A stretch of 43,583 nucleotides of DNA from an uncultured Anderseniella sp. Lineage in GTDB: Bacteria; Pseudomonadota; Alphaproteobacteria; Rhizobiales; Aestuariivirgaceae. Where the stretch lies: assembly GCA_938039915.1 (NCBI GenBank), contig CALHUA010000227.1, positions 1-43,583 on the forward strand. Reading direction: 5' to 3'. The position numbers were made by a program, and so were the translations under genes. This document shows, piece by piece, positions 42,368-43,583 of this stretch (positions are counted from its first letter, which is position 1; each line of letters starts with the position of its first letter). The notes under the pieces are model-generated. The model did not search any database, was not told where the DNA came from, and was given only the letters and a program-made list of their open reading frames with translations.

Positions 42368-43583
42368 GTCTTCAACCGGCTGCATTACCAGGGCGACCAG
42401 GTCCGATACGCTGTCGGCCTCCCACAGCCCCGTGCACGCTTCAAGCAGCCTTGCAGCCCGGGTGCTGTCCAGCACCGGTTGAGCGAGGTCGGTGAACTTG
42501 GCATGAAGGTCAGCGTCGCTGATCGGGTCTTCAGGATCACCAACCGCCTTCATCATTCCGCTCTCCAGGGTTCGCCCGTCGGTCAGTGATATGTGGACGC
42601 GGGCCAGGCGGTCCGCCGGAAAGGCGGCATTGGCCTCATCATCCTCGGTGACCTCGATCATGTTGGCCAGCCGCAGGATGTCAGGGTCCGTCAGGGCCTG
42701 TCCGGTTACTTCTTCCACGCCAATGCGCCCGCGCACCAGGGCAGCGGCGACGGGAAACTTGATCGAGTATTGCGCCTGCTCGGTATTGGCCGGTTCTGCC
42801 AGCGGCAGGCGTCTGGCCTGGTGAAAGGTTTCGATGCGGATACCGGATATGTCGGCAAAATCAAACTGGTCACTCAGTGACAGGGCAGCCGCAATGGCTG
42901 GTTGTGCCCATCGGCACACCGGGTAAAGCTTTACGTACTGATCGGCTACATACCAGCGTCCGCCCAGGTCATTCCAATATGAGGCCAGGTTCGGATCTTC
43001 CATGGTGATCGCCGGCGCGCCGGTGTGACCCAGCTGGGCAAGCTGGGCAGCGGCAATACCGGTGAAACCGCCCAAGGTCGCGCCGTCCTTGACCATGGTC
43101 GGATGATCGATGCAGCGCATCATCTGCGAGCGCGGGCCGTTGTACTCTGCAATACCCAGCGCGTGCCGTGTCCAGTCGGTATCAAGCTTCAGCGCACGTG
43201 CGCCAATCGCAGCTGCGGCCAGCGCATTCCATGCTCCCGAGGTATGATAATCCGATACGCTGGCGTGCAGCGCCAATCCGGCCCGCGTCGCGATCTCGTA
43301 GCCGATCACCAGTCGGGTCATGAATTCCGGGCCGGAAACGGGTATGTCGCCATCCGCAAACGCAAACAGCGCGGGGATGACGACGACCCCCATATGGCCC
43401 TTGGTGGCCTTCTGCCCATCATGGGCGTCAAGTGAATCGATAGATCCCGAATTGGCAAAGCCTGCGCCGGGCAGGGAGACGGCGCGACCGTCGAACATCA
43501 GGCCCGCCGCCTTGCCCGGTGCACCGAATGCCGTGCTGGCAAAGTCGCGCAGGATGCGGGAGTTGTCTGTCTGCGTGGCCGCC
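42365..43583 (-). CDS. MmgE/PrpD-family protein, 5'-truncated by window edge
   Basis: At least 405 residues are visible; the frame stays open to the window end (it reads AATQTDNSRILRDFASTAFGAPGKAAG before the first internal Met), so the N-terminus lies outside. MmgE/PrpD motifs include DAHDGQKATKGHMG, YHTSGAWNALAAAAIGA and KLYPVCRWAQPAIAAAL. Family members are 2-methylcitrate dehydratase, aconitate-like isomerases and itaconate-pathway enzymes; substrate is not predictable. It is convergent with the flavoenzyme, and its stop lies in a palindrome. Confidence 0.9.
   Translation of the reverse strand, partial: AATQTDNSRILRDFASTAFGAPGKAAGLMFDGRAVSLPGAGFANSGSIDSLDAHDGQKATKGHMGVVVIPALFAFADGDIPVSGPEFMTRLVIGYEIATRAGLALHASVSDYHTSGAWNALAAAAIGARALKLDTDWTRHALGIAEYNGPRSQMMRCIDHPTMVKDGATLGGFTGIAAAQLAQLGHTGAPAITMEDPNLASYWNDLGGRWYVADQYVKLYPVCRWAQPAIAAALSLSDQFDFADISGIRIETFHQARRLPLAEPANTEQAQYSIKFPVAAALVRGRIGVEEVTGQALTDPDILRLANMIEVTEDDEANAAFPADRLARVHISLTDGRTLESGMMKAVGDPEDPISDADLHAKFTDLAQPVLDSTRAARLLEACTGLWEADSVSDLVALVMQPVED

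Overview
The window looks like chromosomal DNA of an alphaproteobacterium of the Rhizobiales (Hyphomicrobiales) type. The evidence is the flagellar gene set: motB-motC-fliK(motD), a Rem/FtcR-type regulator, and flgE-flgK-flgL-flaF-flbT-flgD-fliQ-flhA-fliR in the order known from Sinorhizobium and relatives, plus a DUF1217 gene. MotC, Rem, FlaF and FlbT are alphaproteobacterial or rhizobial signatures. No rRNA, tRNA, CRISPR array, intact transposase or prophage was seen. The genus cannot be named from the sequence alone.

Region 1 (1-19699), flagellum. A translationally coupled motB(partial)-motC-fliK-lytic transglycosylase run is followed by rem. A convergent PilZ-domain (c-di-GMP receptor) gene lies between rem and a 615-bp gene-free stretch that precedes flgE. 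The long plus-strand run flgE, flgK, flgL, flaF, flbT, flgD, fliQ, flhA, fliR, a FliJ-like coiled-coil gene, a FlgJ-type rod-binding gene, a FlgN-like gene and a small membrane protein converges on a minus-strand DUF1217-flgF-fliI run.

Region 2 (19770-27298), accessory and metabolic genes. A small unknown protein is followed by an ATP-grasp ligase-like protein, an EamA permease, a TPR-sulfotransferase fusion with a Walker-like loop, and an Omp25/31-like outer-membrane beta-barrel whose upstream region carries several palindromes. Then come a two-gene diaminopropionate ammonia-lyase-like/SDR operon and a small RlpA-like secreted protein.

Region 3 (27423-32277). An SDR gene converges on a minus-strand SsuABC/TauABC-like importer. 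A 267-bp element with 24-bp perfect terminal inverted repeats sits exactly between the ATPase and permease genes; its ends contribute to the ATPase stop codon and appear to supply the permease start codon. moaA (molybdenum cofactor) lies upstream of this importer.

Region 4 (32381-38137). A polyamine-type (PotABCD-like) ABC operon in the order ATPase, binding protein, permease, permease is preceded by a strong -24/-12 (sigma-54) promoter match. It has a stem-loop after the binding-protein gene and is followed by a Tat-exported DUF1194/vWA-like protein.

Region 5 (38144-43583). A DoxX/VOC-dioxygenase-like pair is divergent from a LysR regulator, with repeated GAGATAAT motifs between them; the arrangement resembles quinone/catechol detoxification loci. 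A trimethylamine-dehydrogenase-family flavoenzyme follows, preceded by two 17-bp direct repeats. It converges on an MmgE/PrpD gene cut by the window end, with two long palindromes between the two genes.

The best candidates for something undescribed are the inverted-repeat element that supplies gene boundaries, the PilZ gene embedded in the flagellar cluster, and the unassigned ATP-grasp and TPR-sulfotransferase proteins. No complete new multi-gene system can be claimed from sequence alone.
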